Shown piece by piece: positions 42,145-51,470 of a stretch of 64,000 nt of DNA (its first letter is position 1; the number at the start of each line of letters is the position of its first letter). Position numbers and translations under genes: made by a program. Below the pieces are notes generated by a model. It ran no database searches. It worked only from the letters and a program-made list of their open reading frames with translations, and had not been told where the DNA came from. The stretch is from Ascidiaceihabitans sp029251465. GTDB lineage: Bacteria; Pseudomonadota; Alphaproteobacteria; Rhodobacterales; Rhodobacteraceae. The stretch lies in contig NZ_CP170633.1 of assembly GCF_042932805.1 (NCBI RefSeq), positions 992,001 through 1,056,000 on the forward strand. Reading direction: 5' to 3'.

Positions 42145-43935
42145 TTACAGTGGGCGGGTCGCCTGACGCAGCCATTCTTTGGTTTCTGGGGCAACGCGTG
42201 GGCCAATTTTATCAAATGTTTCAGCGTGATAGGCGTTCAGCCAAGCAAGGCTATCCGCATCCAACAGATCAATATCGATAAGCCTGCGATCAATCGGCGC
42301 AAAGGTTAGCGTGCGCCAATTCAACATGGCGCGGTGCGCGTCACCGCTGGTCAATTCGGGCGCGTTTTCAACGACAATCAGGTTTTCGATCCGGATGCCA
42401 AAGGCCCCTTCACGGTAATATCCAGGCTCGTTTGACAGGATCATGCCAGCTTGCAGTGGCACATGACTGATGCGGCTCAGGCGTTGCGGGCCTTCGTGAA
42501 CACTCAGATACGCACCAACGCCGTGACCCAGTCCGTGATCAAAATCCTGCCCAGCCATCCACAAAGGCACGCGCCCGATGGCCTCGATATCTCGTCCGGC
42601 AAGACCCAACGGCCAGCGCAAACGACTGATCGCAATCATACCCAGCAAGACCCGCGTAAAGGCGGAGCGCGCCTCGTCATTCGGGGTGCCGATTGCAATT
42701 GTGCGGGTGATATCGGTGGTGCCATCCAGATACTGACCGCCACTGTCGAGCACGATCAGATGCCCGTCTTGCAACTGGCTGTCGGTTTCTGTCGTGACGC
42801 GGTAATGCATGATCGCGCCGTTCGGGCCAGTGCCAGCAATTGTTTCGAAACTGATGTCTTGCAGGGCGTTGTCACGGCGGCGAAAGGCCTCAAGTTTGCT
42901 GACAACTTGGGTCTCGCTCACGGTGTTCGGGGCCTGTGCGTCCAGCCACGCGAGCAGTTCAACCACAGCCGCACCATCGCGCAAATGCGCCTGCGCACTG
43001 CCGTTGATTTCAGCGGTGTTTTTGCAGGCTTTGGGCAGCGCGCATGGCTCTTCCCCCCAAACGACCTTGTCGCCAAGGGTCTGTGCGACGATCACCGGAA
43101 CGCTGGTTTTGTCCAGCCGCACAGGGCCGCTGAGCGTGCTGAGATACGACAGAAAATCGTCTGGCGCGTGGATGCGCACCTCGGGTCCCAAATACGCCTC
43201 AAGCCCGTGTAGTTTGTGCGCCATCATGAACAGATCGACGGATCCATCAGCCATCAGAACAGCAAACCCCTGCGCAATCGGATTGCGTGGAATGTCAGCG
43301 CCACGAATGTTCAACAGCCAGCAAATGCTGTCGGGCAGGGTGATCACGGCGGCCTCATGGCCAGCTTCGTGCAAGGCAATGCCGAGCCGGGTACGCTTGT
43401 CAGCGTGACTTTCCCCTGCAAATTCAATGGGATGTTCTTTGGCGGCCTCTTGGGCGGGTGCAGGCTGATCCTCCCAAATACGATCAACCAGGTTTTCACA
43501 CTCCACCAGCGAAATGTTGGTCCCTTCAAGCGTCGCGCGCGCTTGTTCGATTTGTGCGACTGTGTGCAGCCACGGATCGAACCCAACCTGCCCACCGTTT
43601 GGCAACTGATTCTTGAGCCATGTCGCCAGCGAGGTTTCGGGCCAGGGAACAGGCGTGAAAACATCGGCGACTTGGTCTTTGACTTGTGTGCGGTAGCGCC
43701 CGTCGATGAACACGCCAGCCACATCGCGCAGGGCCGCGCAAAATCCGGCTGACCCAGTAAATCCAGTGAGCCAAGCCAACCGTTCGTCGCGCGCTGAAAC
43801 GTATTCGCCTTGGTGTGCATCTGCGCGTGGGATCAAAAAACCGTCCAGCGCGGCGCGGGCTAATTCATCACGCAGTGCGGCAAGTCTGGGTGGGCCTTGC
43901 TCCGGCCGTGCGGTTACTTCAAACGACTGAAACAT
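42145..43935 (-). CDS. pepP: Xaa-Pro aminopeptidase (M24B)
   Basis: Cytoplasmic metallopeptidase removing N-terminal residues before proline. 596 residues, with two creatinase-like N-terminal domains and a C-terminal pita-bread domain. Metal ligands appear in VLDSGGQYLDGTTDITR (two Asp), GHGVGAYLSVHEGPQRLS (His), ILSNEPGYYREG (Glu) and GIRIENLIVV (Glu). The long form resembles eukaryotic XPNPEP1-like enzymes more than E. coli PepP. It lies 30 bases after cobT. Confidence 0.93.
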   Translation of the reverse strand: MFQSFEVTARPEQGPPRLAALRDELARAALDGFLIPRADAHQGEYVSARDERLAWLTGFTGSAGFCAALRDVAGVFIDGRYRTQVKDQVADVFTPVPWPETSLATWLKNQLPNGGQVGFDPWLHTVAQIEQARATLEGTNISLVECENLVDRIWEDQPAPAQEAAKEHPIEFAGESHADKRTRLGIALHEAGHEAAVITLPDSICWLLNIRGADIPRNPIAQGFAVLMADGSVDLFMMAHKLHGLEAYLGPEVRIHAPDDFLSYLSTLSGPVRLDKTSVPVIVAQTLGDKVVWGEEPCALPKACKNTAEINGSAQAHLRDGAAVVELLAWLDAQAPNTVSETQVVSKLEAFRRRDNALQDISFETIAGTGPNGAIMHYRVTTETDSQLQDGHLIVLDSGGQYLDGTTDITRTIAIGTPNDEARSAFTRVLLGMIAISRLRWPLGLAGRDIEAIGRVPLWMAGQDFDHGLGHGVGAYLSVHEGPQRLSRISHVPLQAGMILSNEPGYYREGAFGIRIENLIVVENAPELTSGDAHRAMLNWRTLTFAPIDRRLIDIDLLDADSLAWLNAYHAETFDKIGPRVAPETKEWLRQATRPL

Positions 43936-43965
43936 TGGATCACTCCCGCCTTGGTTTTCGTGTTT

Positions 43966-45840
43966 TTAGCCTGCGCGTTTCATACCCATCACACGGGCGC
44001 GGGCCCGCGGGTCAGAATCAAACAGGGCCGCCAATTGTTCGGTCATCGCACCGGCCAACTGATCCACATCGGTGATGGTCACGGCGCGATCGTAATAGCG
44101 CGTCACGTCGTGGCCGATCCCGATCGCCAGCAGTTCAACTGCGCGGCGTTTTTCGACCATCGCGATCACATCACGCAGGTGTTTTTCCAAGTAATTCGCG
44201 GGGTTAACCGACAGTGTGCTGTCATCAACCGGGGCCCCGTCAGAAATCACCATCAGAATTTTGCGCGATTCAGGACGCGCCGACATACGACGGTGCGCCC
44301 ATTCCAACGCCTCGCCGTCGATGTTTTCCTTAAGCAGGCCCTCTTTCATCATCAGACCCAAATTCGGGCGCGCGCGGCGCCACGGGGCGTCAGCGGATTT
44401 ATAGATGATGTGGCGCAGATCGTTCAAACGGCCGGGTGTTTGCGGGCGACCATCGTTCAGCCACGCTTCGCGGGCTTGGCCGCCTTTCCACGCGCGGGTG
44501 GTAAAGCCGAGGATCTCGACCTTGACGTTGCAACGTTCCAGCGTGCGCGCCAAAACGTCCGCACAAATCGCGGCAATCGAAATCGGGCGACCGCGCATCG
44601 AACCGGAGTTATCGAGCAACAGCGTCACGCAAGTATCGCGGAATTCGGTGTCTTTTTCGACCTTGAACGACAGCGGCGTCGTCGGGTTCGCAACGACCCG
44701 TGCCAGACGGCCAGCATCTAACGTACCTTCCTCAAGATCAAACTCCCAAGACCGGTTTTGCTGGGCTTGAAGGCGGCGTTGGAGTTTGTTGGCAAGGCGC
44801 GACACAGCGCCTTTTAACGGTTCCAGCTGTTGATCAAGATAGGCGCGCAGGCGTTCCAACTCAACCGGTTCCGCCAAATCTTCGGCGCGAATTTCCTCAT
44901 CGTGGTCAGACAGATAGACCAGATATTCAGGGTCCGCGTCTGACACAGGTTGCGGGGCAGGTGGTTCAAGCGGAGCCTCGCCGTCGGGCATTTCTGCCTC
45001 TTCGCCCATCTCTTGATCGGCCATTTCGTCCATCGAAACTTGGGCTTGCGACGCGTCTTGCTGCTCTTCTTGGCTTTGCTCCGGCGTGCCTTCGGCCTCT
45101 TCGTCGTCGTTGTCGTCTTGGCCGGTGCTATCTGGTTCTTGCTGCTCTTCGCCGCCGTCTTCGGCCTCGTCTTGTTGGTCGTCGTCGATTTGGTCAGGGT
45201 CATCCCCCAACTGATCACCGTAGCCTAGGTCAGCGATGATCTGACGCGCGAACTTCGAAAACGCGGCTTGGTCGTCCAGAATATCGTTCAGGTTTTCGAG
45301 CGTGCCGCCGGCCTGCTGTTCAATGAACGGCTGCCACAGCTCCATCACGTTTTGCGCACCCGAGGGCAGGTCGCGGCCCGTCGCCAAGTGGCGCACAAGA
45401 TAGCCCGCAGCAGTTGCCAAGGGTGCGTCAGATGCCTGTTTGACCTGATCATAGCCCTTGCGCATGGCTTCGTGCTTGATCTTGGCGTCGATGTTGCCAG
45501 CGGTGCCCGGCATGTCGCGCGCGCCGACGGCTTCGCAGCGGGCGGTTTCCATCGCTTCGTATAATTCGCGCGCCATTTCGCCCTGTGGGTTATAGCGGGC
45601 GTGGGTCTGGCCGTTGTGATAACGGCGGTTCAGCGCCAGCGCGTCTGCGGTGCCGCGCGCCAACAAAACTTCGTCGCGGGTCATGCGGCGCGACACTTGT
45701 GGCAAGCGCATCGCGTCACCGGACAGACCTGCGGGATCAACGGTGTAGCTGACGTTCAATTCCGGATCGTTGGCCAAGACTTTGGTCGCCTCAGAGAGGG
45801 CCTTTTTGAACGCGTCGGCTGGGTTGTCTGGTTGGCTCAT
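43966..45840 (-). CDS. cobT: Cobaltochelatase subunit CobT
   Basis: Part of the aerobic cobaltochelatase CobNST that inserts cobalt into hydrogenobyrinic acid diamide in B12 synthesis. 624 residues. N-terminal domain, a very acidic Asp/Glu/Gln linker (about 200-310), and a C-terminal von Willebrand A domain with MIDAS motif LLLDNSGSMRGRPISIAA and ISDGAPVDDSTLS. Operon with cobS and a racemase-like gene; CobN is not in the window. Confidence 0.95.
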   Translation of the reverse strand: MSQPDNPADAFKKALSEATKVLANDPELNVSYTVDPAGLSGDAMRLPQVSRRMTRDEVLLARGTADALALNRRYHNGQTHARYNPQGEMARELYEAMETARCEAVGARDMPGTAGNIDAKIKHEAMRKGYDQVKQASDAPLATAAGYLVRHLATGRDLPSGAQNVMELWQPFIEQQAGGTLENLNDILDDQAAFSKFARQIIADLGYGDQLGDDPDQIDDDQQDEAEDGGEEQQEPDSTGQDDNDDEEAEGTPEQSQEEQQDASQAQVSMDEMADQEMGEEAEMPDGEAPLEPPAPQPVSDADPEYLVYLSDHDEEIRAEDLAEPVELERLRAYLDQQLEPLKGAVSRLANKLQRRLQAQQNRSWEFDLEEGTLDAGRLARVVANPTTPLSFKVEKDTEFRDTCVTLLLDNSGSMRGRPISIAAICADVLARTLERCNVKVEILGFTTRAWKGGQAREAWLNDGRPQTPGRLNDLRHIIYKSADAPWRRARPNLGLMMKEGLLKENIDGEALEWAHRRMSARPESRKILMVISDGAPVDDSTLSVNPANYLEKHLRDVIAMVEKRRAVELLAIGIGHDVTRYYDRAVTITDVDQLAGAMTEQLAALFDSDPRARARVMGMKRAG

Positions 45841-45851
45841 CGTCTTGCGCC

Positions 45852-46538
45852 CTATGTAACTGCGTTCAAAGTTTTGGTATCGGTTGCGAGGTCCACCAAA
45901 AGATCCACATGCACATCAAGTGCGTCGATCACTGTATAGCCTACGTCGCGTCCGTCAAAGGCAAGGTTCAGGTCGGTGCCTGCTAGCACAACCGCGTCGG
46001 CCCCTGCGTCGATCAATTTTTGGCCTTCGGCAATGAAAAAGCTGCGTTGATCATCGGTGCAATTGCTCGACAAGGCCATGTCCAAATAGGTTTGACCAAC
46101 GGCGTCAATATCATCGGGGGCAATGGCGTTGGTATGGGTCAGTTGTCCATATAAACTGGTACGCATTACGACGCCCGTTCCCAACAATCCAACAGTTCCA
46201 ATGCCTTGCGCAACAAAGTAGTCATCCAAGGGCGCGACTCCGCTGACGATTGGCAAGGACGATAAAGTAATTGTTTCGTCGACGCAAAAATGTCCACCGA
46301 GCGATGTTATCACTGCACAGTCGGCACCCGCCGCCTTCAATCTGTCAATCAAACCTGCATAAACCTGTGCTTGTGCAACACGATCATCAGCTAAGTTGTT
46401 TTTGACCAACACATTGGCATCCGCCTGAACTATCGTCATCTCAAGCGGTTTGCCAAAGCTGCGCATCGCTGCGGTCAGCTTTTGATAATATACCACCGTT
46501 GATGCGGCACCGATACCGCCGATTAAACCGAGGTGCAT
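45852..46538 (-). CDS. Aspartate/glutamate racemase-family protein lacking catalytic Cys pair
   Basis: 228 residues with the family start HLGLIGGIGAASTVVYYQKL and the two-domain racemase layout. The normal first catalytic segment (CNT) is replaced by ITSLGGHFC, and the second (GCTE) by VLAGTDLNLAF, so the usual two-Cys mechanism cannot work unless the shifted Cys takes part. It lies between cobS and cobT, 14 and 11 bases from them, hence co-expressed with the cobaltochelatase. Binding or a different reaction are both possible. Confidence 0.8.
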   Translation of the reverse strand: MHLGLIGGIGAASTVVYYQKLTAAMRSFGKPLEMTIVQADANVLVKNNLADDRVAQAQVYAGLIDRLKAAGADCAVITSLGGHFCVDETITLSSLPIVSGVAPLDDYFVAQGIGTVGLLGTGVVMRTSLYGQLTHTNAIAPDDIDAVGQTYLDMALSSNCTDDQRSFFIAEGQKLIDAGADAVVLAGTDLNLAFDGRDVGYTVIDALDVHVDLLVDLATDTKTLNAVT

Positions 46539-46552
46539 GTTGCCTCCTTGGA

Positions 46553-47539
46553 TTAGCCCAGGCTGACGCTTGCGGCGCTTTCAGGCAGTTCTTCGTCGAA
46601 CAAACGTTGGTAGAATTCGGCAACCGTTTGGCGCTCTAGCTCGTCACATTTGTTGAGGAAGGACAGGCGGAAGGCATAGCCGACATTTTTGAAGATTTCA
46701 GCGTTTTCGGCCCATGCAATCACAGTCCGTGGCGACATCACTGTCGACAAATCACCGGACATGAATGCGGTACGCGTCAGGTCGGCAACCGTGACCATCT
46801 GCTTGATGATCTTTCGGCCTGCTTCGGTGTTGTAATGCGGGTTTTTGCCCAGAACGATCGCGGTTTCGGCGTCGATGCTTAGATAGTTCAATGTGCTGAC
46901 CAAAGACCAACGGTCCATTTGGCCTTGGTTGATCTGCTGCGTGCCGTGGTACAGACCCGTCGTGTCACCCAAACCAACCGTGTTCGCGGTCGCAAAGATA
47001 CGGAAGAACGGGTGCGGCGTGATCACTTTGTTCTGATCCAGCAAGGTCAGTTTGCCGTCTTTTTCCAGAACCCGCTGGATCACAAACATAACGTCGGCGC
47101 GGCCGGCATCGTATTCATCAAACACAATCGCAGTTGGATTGCGCAAGGCCCAAGGCAGGATACCTTCTTGGAAATCAGTGACTTGCTTGCCGTCTTTCAA
47201 CTTGATCGCGTCTTTGCCGATCAGATCGATACGGGAAATGTGCGAATCCAGGTTCACCCGAACCGCTGGCCAGTTCAGGCGCGATGCGACCTGTTCGATG
47301 TGCGTGGATTTGCCGGTGCCGTGATAGCCTTGGATCATCACGCGACGGTTGTGCGCAAAACCTGCAAGGATCGCCAGTGTCGTGTCGGGATCAAACTTGT
47401 AGGTCGGGTCAAACTCGGGGACACGTTCCGTGCGGTCGGCAAAGCCTTTGACCGTCATGTCTGTATCAATGCCAAAGACGTCGCGGACCGAGATGTCTTC
47501 GGTTGGTTTCGCGTTAATATCCATTGCACCGTCGGCCAT
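46553..47539 (-). CDS. cobS: Cobaltochelatase ATPase subunit CobS
   Basis: AAA+ ATPase that with CobT forms the motor ring driving cobalt insertion by CobN. 328 residues. Walker A QGYHGTGKSTHIEQVA near 74, Walker B TAIVFDEYDAGRADV, sensor FRIFATANTVGLGDTTGLYHG. ATG 47539 follows AAGGACGACGTGCG. No cobalamin riboswitch was recognised upstream. Confidence 0.96.
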   Translation of the reverse strand: MADGAMDINAKPTEDISVRDVFGIDTDMTVKGFADRTERVPEFDPTYKFDPDTTLAILAGFAHNRRVMIQGYHGTGKSTHIEQVASRLNWPAVRVNLDSHISRIDLIGKDAIKLKDGKQVTDFQEGILPWALRNPTAIVFDEYDAGRADVMFVIQRVLEKDGKLTLLDQNKVITPHPFFRIFATANTVGLGDTTGLYHGTQQINQGQMDRWSLVSTLNYLSIDAETAIVLGKNPHYNTEAGRKIIKQMVTVADLTRTAFMSGDLSTVMSPRTVIAWAENAEIFKNVGYAFRLSFLNKCDELERQTVAEFYQRLFDEELPESAASVSLG

Positions 47540-47784
47540 CGCACGTCGTCCTTATCATAATGTAAATCGGCGGCCAAATACCCGCCGCGTTCGTGGTGCA
47601 ACATATCGCGAGGAAGGACAAGGGGAAGGGCCAATATCTGCTCCCCCTTGAGGCCAGTTGTTTACGTCGCGTCAAAATCGCGGGCCCGATGTGGGCGCAA
47701 ATACGCAAACCCCGTGCGAGTGATGCGTGAAAACTGCACAAACGCCGCGCTATTGCTGAGAGGAGAATTCACAGCGAGGAAAAC

Positions 47785-48261
47785 ATGGTTGAAATTCGAA
47801 ATCTGAAAAGGCCGACTTGGGTGACATCCCAACGGATGTATCGCGCGGGCGTGTGCGGGCTGGCGGGGTGGATCGTGTCGTTTGGCTTGGTGCATTGGGG
47901 CGGGCCGATGGCACGTCACATCCCGGATCAAGGGGTGCATCTTGCGGCGTTCTGGGGGGCGCTGGTTGCAGGGTTTATCGTGGCGAGCGGATTCGGTCAT
48001 GCGCGTTGGTGGGGCTGGGCCTTGGCCGGTCTAAGTGCGGTGTTGGCAACGGTTTTTGGCGCGATTATCGCCGCGGCGACCATGGGCGTGCTTGCCGTCG
48101 GTTCCCCCTCAGCCGGAGCATTGGGCGTGATTGCGATTGCCGACGGGGCGAGCAGCCCGTTGCTGGTGTTGACGTGGGGTGTGGCGATGGTTGGTGTCGA
48201 TGCCTTTGCCAGGTGGGGCGCAGTTGCGCGATTCCCACCTGTGAAAGACATCTTTGGCTAA
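47785..48261 (+). CDS. Predicted four-helix membrane protein, unknown
   Basis: 158 residues. Likely membrane helices: MYRAGVCGLAGWIVSFGLVHW, HLAAFWGALVAGFIVASGFG, WWGWALAGLSAVLATVFGAII, and SSPLLVLTWGVAMVGVDAFARW. GAGGAAAAC precedes the ATG. No family recognised; divergent from cobS with 245 bases between them in which I see no other gene. Confidence 0.65.
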   Translation: MVEIRNLKRPTWVTSQRMYRAGVCGLAGWIVSFGLVHWGGPMARHIPDQGVHLAAFWGALVAGFIVASGFGHARWWGWALAGLSAVLATVFGAIIAAATMGVLAVGSPSAGALGVIAIADGASSPLLVLTWGVAMVGVDAFARWGAVARFPPVKDIFG

Positions 48262-48278
48262 GCAATTGGCGGCCGCGC

Positions 48279-48905
48279 TTAGTCCTTAAAGCTGCGGCTG
48301 CCTTTGATCTGATCCCACGCCCAAACAACTTCTTGCAGCTGTTCTTCTTGGCTGCGATCGCCACCATTCATGTCGGGGTGCAACACTTTGATCAGCTTTT
48401 TGTAGGCCTTGCGGATTTCCGGCTTGGTCGCGTTGTCATCAACCTCCAGCACCTCGATGGCGCGGCGTTCTGTGGCTGGCAATTTACGACCGGCTTTGGC
48501 ACCACGTCCGGGGTTTTGCGTCGAATTTGCACCCAACACTTGATGCGGATCCTCGATGCCCAAACGGGCCCACGCCCGCGCCTCGGGGTCGCCCATCGGT
48601 TTGGTGGGGCGTTCCCATACCTTGTCGTCAGACTGCTGCGCGTTGATTTCGGCCTCGGTCGTGCCGTCAAAAAAGTTCCACTTCAGGTTATATTCGCGCA
48701 CGTGCGCCTGACAAAACCAGAAGAAATCATCCAGAACATCGGGGGCCTTTGGTGCGCGGTACTTGCCTGCCTCGGCGCAGCCGGCGTGATCGCACACGCG
48801 GGTTGATGTCTCGGATGCACCGGACATGCCGCGGCGGCCACGGGGGTTTTTCTTTTTGGATGTGGATACGGACATATCGAATCCGAACGGATCAGGCTTT
48901 GGCAT
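48279..48905 (-). CDS. J-domain protein with C-terminal DnaJ domain
   Basis: 208 residues. The J domain is at the C-terminus (RAIEVLEVDDNATKPEIRKAYKK, with HPD in LIKVLHPDMNGGD). The N-terminal part has a CDHAGC...FFWFCQAHVREYNLKWNFFDG module that may bind metal. Likely a DnaK co-chaperone with a specific client, unknown. Divergent from bolA. Confidence 0.88.
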   Translation of the reverse strand: MPKPDPFGFDMSVSTSKKKNPRGRRGMSGASETSTRVCDHAGCAEAGKYRAPKAPDVLDDFFWFCQAHVREYNLKWNFFDGTTEAEINAQQSDDKVWERPTKPMGDPEARAWARLGIEDPHQVLGANSTQNPGRGAKAGRKLPATERRAIEVLEVDDNATKPEIRKAYKKLIKVLHPDMNGGDRSQEEQLQEVVWAWDQIKGSRSFKD

Positions 48906-49040
48906 GAATGGGACCTTTTCGACTCAAGGCGTTGAGTTTAGAATATTGACAGAGAAGTTGAAGGGGGTTGACGCGAAAATACGTCAGGTCGTGTGCGATT
49001 TTTTTTGACGTTCAACTCAGATAGAAAAATGGGCGGGTGT

Positions 49041-49298
49041 ATGCTGGTTACTCAAGAAATCGAAACAAAGCTGCGGGACGCCTTTGCGCCTCGCGAATTA
49101 GAGGTTGTCGATGACAGCGAAAGCCATCGCGGGCACGCAGGCTACCAGGATGGCGGGCAAAGTCATTTTAACGTGCGCATCCGGGCTGACGGTTTTTCCG
49201 GGCAGTCAAGAATTGTGCGTCACCGTGCCGTTCATGCCGCATTGGGGGCCGAATTGATAGGACGAATTCACGCGTTGGCACTGGATATCGACGTTTAG
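49041..49298 (+). CDS. bolA: BolA-family protein
   Basis: 85-residue BolA/IbaG-like protein, usually a partner of monothiol glutaredoxins in Fe-S and stress functions. Start MLVTQEIETKLRDAFAP at ATG 49041; longer in-frame starts exist but are not conserved-looking. Diagnostic: ELEVVDDSESHRGHAGY, SHFNVRI, RHRAVHAALGAEL and IHALALDI. Divergent from the J-domain gene. Confidence 0.92.
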   Translation: MLVTQEIETKLRDAFAPRELEVVDDSESHRGHAGYQDGGQSHFNVRIRADGFSGQSRIVRHRAVHAALGAELIGRIHALALDIDV

Positions 49299-49320
49299 TT
49301 TTCTGATTTAAACCCGAGGC

Positions 49321-49809
49321 TTAGGTCTCGGGTTTGTCAGCACGTTGTTCGGCAAGGCTGCGCAGGCTGTCAGTCATGCCGGCAACTTCGCTGGTTTCCT
49401 CAACGCCGTTGTCGCTGAGCATTTGTGTGGCGCCAACCCCGCCGGCCGGGTGCTGGTCCGTGTCGACAGGTTCCTCAGGCTCGTCATCGCTGACATCCTC
49501 CTCGTCAGTGTCAACAGCCGCAGCAGCAATCACGGGCGGGGCCAAAACTTCGGGTGCAAATGTGGTGACGTCTGTGGTGCGCGGTTTGCGAAACACCAAA
49601 ACATTGCGCCACTCAGTCGATGATCCGGTAAGTCCGGAACGTTCAATCGATGGCAATGTTTCTGCGCGCTGATATTCCCAACCAGAGGCCGCCATGGTGT
49701 TCATCAACTCCTCGATCGCATTGGCGAAACGGGCCTCATGGCTTTTGATTCCCTTAGCCTTCAGCCCTTTAGAGGGCGCGGGAACAACGCGATATTCGTA
49801 TGTGGACAT
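49321..49809 (-). CDS. DUF4177-like protein with acidic tail
   Basis: 162 residues. The N-terminal 75 residues (MSTYEYRVVPAPSKG, MAASGWEYQRAETLP, WRNVLVFRKPR) match the DUF4177 pattern; the rest is an Ala/Glu/Asp-rich, probably disordered tail ending in a short helix (MTDSLRSLAEQRAD). Function unknown. Confidence 0.7.
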   Translation of the reverse strand: MSTYEYRVVPAPSKGLKAKGIKSHEARFANAIEELMNTMAASGWEYQRAETLPSIERSGLTGSSTEWRNVLVFRKPRTTDVTTFAPEVLAPPVIAAAAVDTDEEDVSDDEPEEPVDTDQHPAGGVGATQMLSDNGVEETSEVAGMTDSLRSLAEQRADKPET

Positions 49810-49887
49810 GGACGCACCTTTGGATTGCAGATGCCCGTATAGCAGGGGTGCGAGGTGGGGAAAAGAGGCGGGTTGCCTGTCGCAACA

Positions 49888-50367
49888 CTAACTCTTGCGC
49901 TTGATCCCGATGCTGCGACCGGCGCGATCCGGGCGCGGCAGATCTTTGTGCGCATCATACATCGTTTCAATACGCGACAGTACGGTCTGCGGCATCGGTG
50001 CGACCTTGGGGCCGGATTGATCGACGTGCAGCGTGAGGGCCTCGCCCGTGGCCGCCAGCCAGCCGTCGTTGTGCCAGATTTCTTGATACACATGAAAGCG
50101 TTTTTCGTCATAATCCAGCAGTTGAAAGGTGATCTGGACTGGATCATTCACATGCAATTCGCGCACATAACAGACGTGGAATTCGGCGACATAGGTGGTG
50201 CAGCCGGTTTCGGTTAAATAGTCAGGACCAAAGCCGAAAACCGGATAGGCCTGATCGGCGCATTGATCCATCAGCACCGAATAATAGGCCATGTTGAGGT
50301 GGCCGTTATAGTCGATCCATTCAGGGCGCACGGTCAGGGTGGAGGAGCGGAAGGGGGCGTTTTGCAT
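49888..50367 (-). CDS. Hotdog-fold acyl-CoA thioesterase
   Basis: 159 residues, 4HBT family. Active-site region VRPEWIDYNGHLNMAYYSVLMDQC, with the Asp-x-x-Gly-His-x-N motif, and TTYVAEFHVCYVRELHVNDPV downstream. Resembles thioesterases near carnitine metabolism genes, but no such genes are here, so substrate is open. Confidence 0.85.
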   Translation of the reverse strand: MQNAPFRSSTLTVRPEWIDYNGHLNMAYYSVLMDQCADQAYPVFGFGPDYLTETGCTTYVAEFHVCYVRELHVNDPVQITFQLLDYDEKRFHVYQEIWHNDGWLAATGEALTLHVDQSGPKVAPMPQTVLSRIETMYDAHKDLPRPDRAGRSIGIKRKS

Positions 50368-50418
50368 GAGCTGATCGTTCCTGTGGGCTAGGGCGGAGTC
50401 AACATCGACGCGGCGTCG

Positions 50419-50586
50419 TTACCCTTTGGAGAGGTGTTCGAGGATGTGGCAGGCGTAGTGTTCTTCCAGATCGCAGGCGCGCGTCAAAACATCCGTGGCG
50501 CGCCCGAGCGTTTCCGGGGCGTTTGTCTTGGCGTAATCCTGTAGCAAGCGCTGGCCAATTCGACTGCACGTCATTGACGAGCCCAT
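50419..50586 (-). CDS. Small 55-residue Sel1-like ORF or gene remnant
   Basis: Reads MGSSMTCSRIGQRLLQDYAK, continuing through a helix-rich ACDLEEHYACHIL segment with the small/large/Cys pattern of Sel1-like repeats. Third-position GC is coding-like. It starts 15 bases after the stop of the larger Sel1-like gene, so it is either a small separate gene or a detached C-terminal piece of it. Its other-frame alternative at 50399-50593 has poorer codons. Confidence 0.5.
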   Translation of the reverse strand: MGSSMTCSRIGQRLLQDYAKTNAPETLGRATDVLTRACDLEEHYACHILEHLSKG

Positions 50587-50601
50587 GTCGCATATCTGTG
50601 C

Positions 50602-51470
50602 TTACAATGCGGCTGTATCCTGCGTCTCGTCAAATTCACCGACCAAAACAAGAAAGTAACATAGGGTCAGGTTTTGCGCGTCGCACCCTTGTTCCAATTT
50701 GGCGCGCCACGGTTCTAGCGGCGCAGCACCGTCAGCCTCTGCAAATGTGGCAATTTCCATTACGCCAGAAATCAGCGGATTGCACGCTGTAGGGGATTCA
50801 TCTGTGCAGGCATCAAATAGATAGGTTAGATGCTCGTAACGCGAGTTTCTTAATTTGCCGTACCATGACAAGAAAAGCCCCAGATCGTCGCAGGCTTGCT
50901 TTTCTTTGGCAGCGCATTGAGTTCGCAAAGCACTATTTCGGCTTTCAGCTAAGGTTTCGGCGTGCTGAACATACGCTTTTTCTTTGCTCTTTAGTGCTGA
51001 TGTAGCATCTGCGAGGGACGCGCCATTTTGCATCGCGCGTGCGACACCAAACGAGATGCCATCGGTGCGTTGGCTTAAAATGTCGATGTGTATCAAACAT
51101 GCCATTGCTTTGCCCGCTGCGCATTGTGCGTCAGTTTGCGCTGCAGCGAGGGCCGCGCGGTTCGACATGCTGTAAGGTCCGTCGGGGGTCAGTTCCTTCA
51201 GAGTAAAGACGTTCTGAGCAAGGCTTTCGCATTGCTCGGGGGCACCGTCCGAGCAGCCTTTATTCCGCGCATCAAGCGCCATACGGGTCAAAGCGTCTGC
51301 GCGTTTGACGTCTTTTGGAAAAATTGGGGGGAGGCACTCCCTCTTTCGTAGTGGAACGCCAAGATCGCGCAATCAATCAGGGGATCGCACGTATTTGGAT
51401 ACCCCTCTTGTGCCGTTCCTGTTTGCGGCACTGCAAGCAGCACAAGACACAGCGCGATAACGTACCGCAT
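50602..51470 (-). pseudogene. Secreted Sel1-like repeat protein, frameshifted at a C6 tract
   Basis: The reading frame is broken. From ATG 51470 it encodes a signal peptide (MRYVIALCLVLLAVPQTGTA) and mature start QEGYPNTCDPLIDCAILAFHY; the rest (PIFPKDVKRADALTRMAL... with Cys-rich Sel1-like repeats such as ACTDESPTACNPL) is in another frame. One extra C in the run 51326-51331 (minus strand C6) would restore 289 residues. The downstream frame has only a TTG start. Its ATG overlaps the gatB stop by one base (TGATG), so it is coupled to gatB. Real frameshift, phase switch and sequencing error are all possible. Confidence 0.7.

Noticed and set aside
42451..43212. 253-codon plus-strand frame opposite aminopeptidase P
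   Set aside because: Opposite strand of a gene with all five metal ligands; no independent evidence.
47540..47784. Cobalamin riboswitch upstream of cobS
   Set aside because: I looked for a B12-box-like element and the long multi-helix fold in the gap and saw only a short GGCGG/CCGCC hairpin.
50399..50593. 64-residue frame MRHGLVNDV...
   Set aside because: Overlaps in another frame the better-coding 55-residue Sel1-like frame; Arg/Pro-rich shadow composition.
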